Below, in pieces: positions 7,688 through 9,900 of a stretch of 9,900 nucleotides of DNA. The notes below the pieces were generated by a model. It was not told the DNA's origin. It searched no databases and worked only from the letters and a program-made list of their open reading frames with translations. Location: assembly GCA_018224345.1 (NCBI GenBank), contig JAGTUW010000255.1:1-9900 (forward strand). Direction: 5' to 3'. The stretch is from Bacteroidota bacterium (lineage in GTDB: Bacteria > Bacteroidota > Ignavibacteria > SZUA-365). A program made the translations under genes and the position numbers. Position 1 is the first letter of the stretch. Every line of letters starts with the position of its first letter.

Positions 7688-7725
7688 TAAAAAACGGGGC
7701 CGACCCGGCATCCCGGATCGGCCCC
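7688..7725 (-). terminator. Strong intrinsic terminator after the SdrD B-like protein gene
   Basis: Arms 7725-7713 and 7708-7696 form a 13-base-pair G/C-rich stem (GGGGCCGA...) with one U-G pair and a 4-base loop. One C and then six T follow on the minus strand (7694-7689). It starts 21 bases past the stop codon and separates this gene from the protease operon. Confidence 0.92.
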
Positions 7726-7746
7726 TGATTGGATTATCTGCCGCCG

Positions 7747-9900
7747 TTACTTGACAATAACAAACGACTGTGTATCGGCACGGTCTCCGGAACTGAGCCG
7801 GAGGAAATACCTGCCGGGAGAGAGACCTGCGGTCGAGAGCGGTACGGAACGCAATCCCTGCGTTTCGTAGCCATCACGAATGGTCGAGACAAGCCGGCCG
7901 CTGCCGTCGTAAAGCTCCAGACGGATATTGGCGGCTTTGCCCATGGCGAAGTTGACCGTCAACTGCGTCCGTGCCGGATTGGGAAAACTTTCCAACAGGG
8001 AAAAGTCTTCCGGCGACAGCGTCGTGGAAGGACCGCGAATTGTTGTGACCGTTCCGCCGATACTGATGGTATCGGACGAAATCGCATTGCCGTCATCGCC
8101 GTAGGTCGTCCAGCGAATCACCGGCGGCTGCGTCTGGCTGCTGTCACGTGCGATCACAAGGTGAATCAGGTCGGAGACCGCACCGGAAGCGAGATCCTCC
8201 GCAAAAGTAAACAGGGCCTTGCGCCGCCCCTGCGCACTCTGAGCGAGCAACTCTGCTCCGGGATACTGTTCCGCACCCAGCCATTGCGCAGCACTGACCG
8301 CGTAGACTTCATCCTGGCCGTTCTCCACCGCGACACTCACCCAACGGATGGGTCCGCCGGATGTGTTGCGGATGCGCAGTCCCTGACCGAACAACCGGCG
8401 CTCGGCTTTTTCGGCGACAACGACAACAGGACCCGAACCACCCGGCTTCGCCGCCGTCCAGGGACCATAACGCACGACACAGGTGTCACCATCGCAGTGC
8501 GCGATGACAAAAGTGACAATCCCTGTCCAGCTTACGGTGTAGTCAATACCGAGATTGAAGCGGACGGTATCGGCATTGTAGGATGAAATGTCCGAAGCAC
8601 CGGCATTGGGAATGCGATCATACGGGAAGACGAATCGGGTGCCGGTCGGTATCAACGCACCATCGATGTACAGATCGCCACCCTGCCATCCGCTTGTCGG
8701 AGAATTTCCTCCGCTGTCTTCCATCGAAATATCGATGCTGCAAATCGGGGAGGCGGGGAGTTTCTGATTGATGATGGTAAACGTACGGTAGTCGATCGAC
8801 ACGTTCTGCTGATGGAACGGCTGGGCCTTGATGTCGTCACAACGCTCGAGCGGCGGACGCTCGCAGGTCCAACAGGTCTCGTACACACAACGCGAACCAT
8901 CGGCATGGACGACGACCCACTTGATGCAGATCTCGCCGCTGGCCGTCGTCGGTGTGACATCCACGCTTACCTGCATATTGTCATTGCACGGGGTACCGAA
9001 ATTGATCACCCCGCTGCTGCTGCCTGCCAGACTGGCCGGCGTCGTCGTGTAGGCGCAGGGATCGAACGACATGCCGTTGACCGTTCCGCCGGTGACATTG
9101 TAACTGATCTGCGTGATGTCTCCGACCACGTTGCTTATATCAAAGTGGTATGTACAGCAGGTGGTATCGAGACGTCCTTCGGAAAATTCGTCACAGGGGT
9201 CGGGTGGGTTCTTGCAATTGAGGAAGTTGGCATACACTACCTGATTGACGCCGACGGTCACCGTCTGTGAACCACTCGCAGGACTGGTCGGTACCCAGCC
9301 GCTCTGCGGCGTCTCTGTCAGCGTGTACGTTCCCGGTGGAACATCATTGAAATAGAAGAAGCCATTGGCATCGGTCACCGCTGTGAAACCGCCGGGATTG
9401 AGTGTGATCGTCCAACCGGGCAACGGTGGCTCCAGTGTCTGGTTGTTCGGACGATTGTCCTCGATACCGTTGCAGTTGCGGTCATAGATTTTCTGACCGA
9501 TGATCGTACCGGTTGAGTCGCAACAGGACGGGTCGAGCAGAATGGCACCGCCGCCTGGATCGGCGTTTGTGATAACACCGGCCGCGTTGACACCCATGGC
9601 AACACCGGACCAGTTGCGCAGATCAATCTGCAGGCAATGCGTCCCGGGCTGTACAGGCACCACCTCGACGAAATGTCCGGGCTGCTGGAAATTGCTCACT
9701 GCATTGGGATTGGAGAAGGCGAACAACGGAGTCCCGTCCAGCAGTACCGTCGCCATGTTGTCTGCGAGTATGCGCATGTCAATACGTATGGAATCAACAC
9801 CATCGCAGATGCAGAAACAGAATTCCAGCCGGTACGGATCCGCCGGAGGATGATTGTTCATATTCAGACTTTGCGTGTTGTAGGGTGAAATCCATTGCGA
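7747..9900 (-). CDS. Cysteine-rich exported protein with SdrD B-like domain and T9SS sorting domain, N-terminus cut by right edge
   Basis: The frame is open from the right edge, giving 717 visible residues. An ATG at 9861 exists, but the 13 codons above it are open and no signal peptide follows, so I treat the gene as partial. Visible residues about 1-112 look like the end of a beta-sandwich domain. Residues about 132-226 form an SdrD B/CNA-B-type fold: GQKIYDRNCNGIEDN, PLPGWTITL, TDANGFFYFNDVPPGTYTL, SGW. Such domains act as rigid, often calcium-binding stalks in surface proteins. Residues about 236-490 are two cysteine-rich modules of unknown family (DTTCCTYHFDISN). The tail from about 633 is a T9SS sorting domain (ESFPNPA, LELYDGSGR, LSPGRYFLRL, final VIVK). 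I count 21 to 22 cysteines, all before residue 475, which suggests disulfide-stabilised surface domains. No catalytic motif is visible, so an adhesive or structural role is likely but unproven. A terminator follows directly. Confidence 0.9.
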   Translation of the reverse strand, partial: SQWISPYNTQSLNMNNHPPADPYRLEFCFCICDGVDSIRIDMRILADNMATVLLDGTPLFAFSNPNAVSNFQQPGHFVEVVPVQPGTHCLQIDLRNWSGVAMGVNAAGVITNADPGGGAILLDPSCCDSTGTIIGQKIYDRNCNGIEDNRPNNQTLEPPLPGWTITLNPGGFTAVTDANGFFYFNDVPPGTYTLTETPQSGWVPTSPASGSQTVTVGVNQVVYANFLNCKNPPDPCDEFSEGRLDTTCCTYHFDISNVVGDITQISYNVTGGTVNGMSFDPCAYTTTPASLAGSSSGVINFGTPCNDNMQVSVDVTPTTASGEICIKWVVVHADGSRCVYETCWTCERPPLERCDDIKAQPFHQQNVSIDYRTFTIINQKLPASPICSIDISMEDSGGNSPTSGWQGGDLYIDGALIPTGTRFVFPYDRIPNAGASDISSYNADTVRFNLGIDYTVSWTGIVTFVIAHCDGDTCVVRYGPWTAAKPGGSGPVVVVAEKAERRLFGQGLRIRNTSGGPIRWVSVAVENGQDEVYAVSAAQWLGAEQYPGAELLAQSAQGRRKALFTFAEDLASGAVSDLIHLVIARDSSQTQPPVIRWTTYGDDGNAISSDTISIGGTVTTIRGPSTTLSPEDFSLLESFPNPARTQLTVNFAMGKAANIRLELYDGSGRLVSTIRDGYETQGLRSVPLSTAGLSPGRYFLRLSSGDRADTQSFVIVK

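Noticed and set aside
7729..8586. A 285-codon plus-strand frame.
   Set aside because: It overlaps the T9SS tail and downstream half of the SdrD B-like protein on the opposite strand and starts beside that gene's terminator. The residue composition is not protein-like.
7747..9861. Treating ATG 9861 as the true start of the SdrD B-like protein.
   Set aside because: The 13 codons above it are open to the edge, no ribosome site precedes it, and no signal peptide follows although the protein has a T9SS tail. The real start is very probably outside the window.
1..9900. CRISPR array, tRNA/rRNA, insertion sequence, toxin-antitoxin or defence genes.
   Set aside because: By reading both strands I saw no regularly spaced direct repeats, tRNA-like cloverleaf, transposase motif or terminal inverted repeats. 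All coding space is taken by secreted proteins.

Overview
The window reads as chromosomal DNA of a bacterium in the Fibrobacterota-Chlorobiota-Bacteroidota (FCB) group. Three proteins end in a type IX secretion (T9SS) C-terminal sorting domain, two of them with the YPNPF motif seen often in Ignavibacteria, Kapabacteria and related lines. Three start codons have clear Shine-Dalgarno sequences, which many Bacteroidia and Flavobacteriia lack. I therefore lean towards an Ignavibacteria/Kapabacteria-like organism. This is inference from protein style, not a phylogenetic placement.

All four genes lie on the minus strand, so transcription runs from high to low coordinates. (1) 9900-7747: the C-terminal 717 residues of a cysteine-rich exported protein with an SdrD B-like/CNA-B-type domain and a T9SS tail, cut by the right edge. 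A strong intrinsic terminator follows at 7725-7688. (2) 7687-7266: a non-coding leader of about 420 bases with two hairpins and a weak promoter candidate. (3) 7265-2217: a 1682-residue secreted zinc metalloprotease with motif HEMGHLWGAPDE, a long multidomain C-terminal region and a T9SS tail. (4) 2206-1112: a 364-residue exported protein only 10 bases downstream, whose ribosome binding site contains the protease stop codon. It shares a sequence module with the protease and also ends in a T9SS tail. A hairpin at 1099-1061 closes this two-gene operon. (5) 965 to the left edge: the N-terminal 321 residues of a LamG-repeat protein with a signal peptide. It is open to the edge, so a search requiring a stop codon would miss it.

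The window looks like a run of cell-surface or secreted T9SS cargo: a protease, a small partner sharing a domain with it, and two large adhesin-like or carbohydrate-binding-like proteins. I see no RNA gene, insertion sequence, CRISPR array, toxin-antitoxin pair or defence gene. The most unusual items are the 'LPPVPP...FDVR' module, present in both operon partners and in degenerate form again in the protease, and the unusual architecture of the protease.
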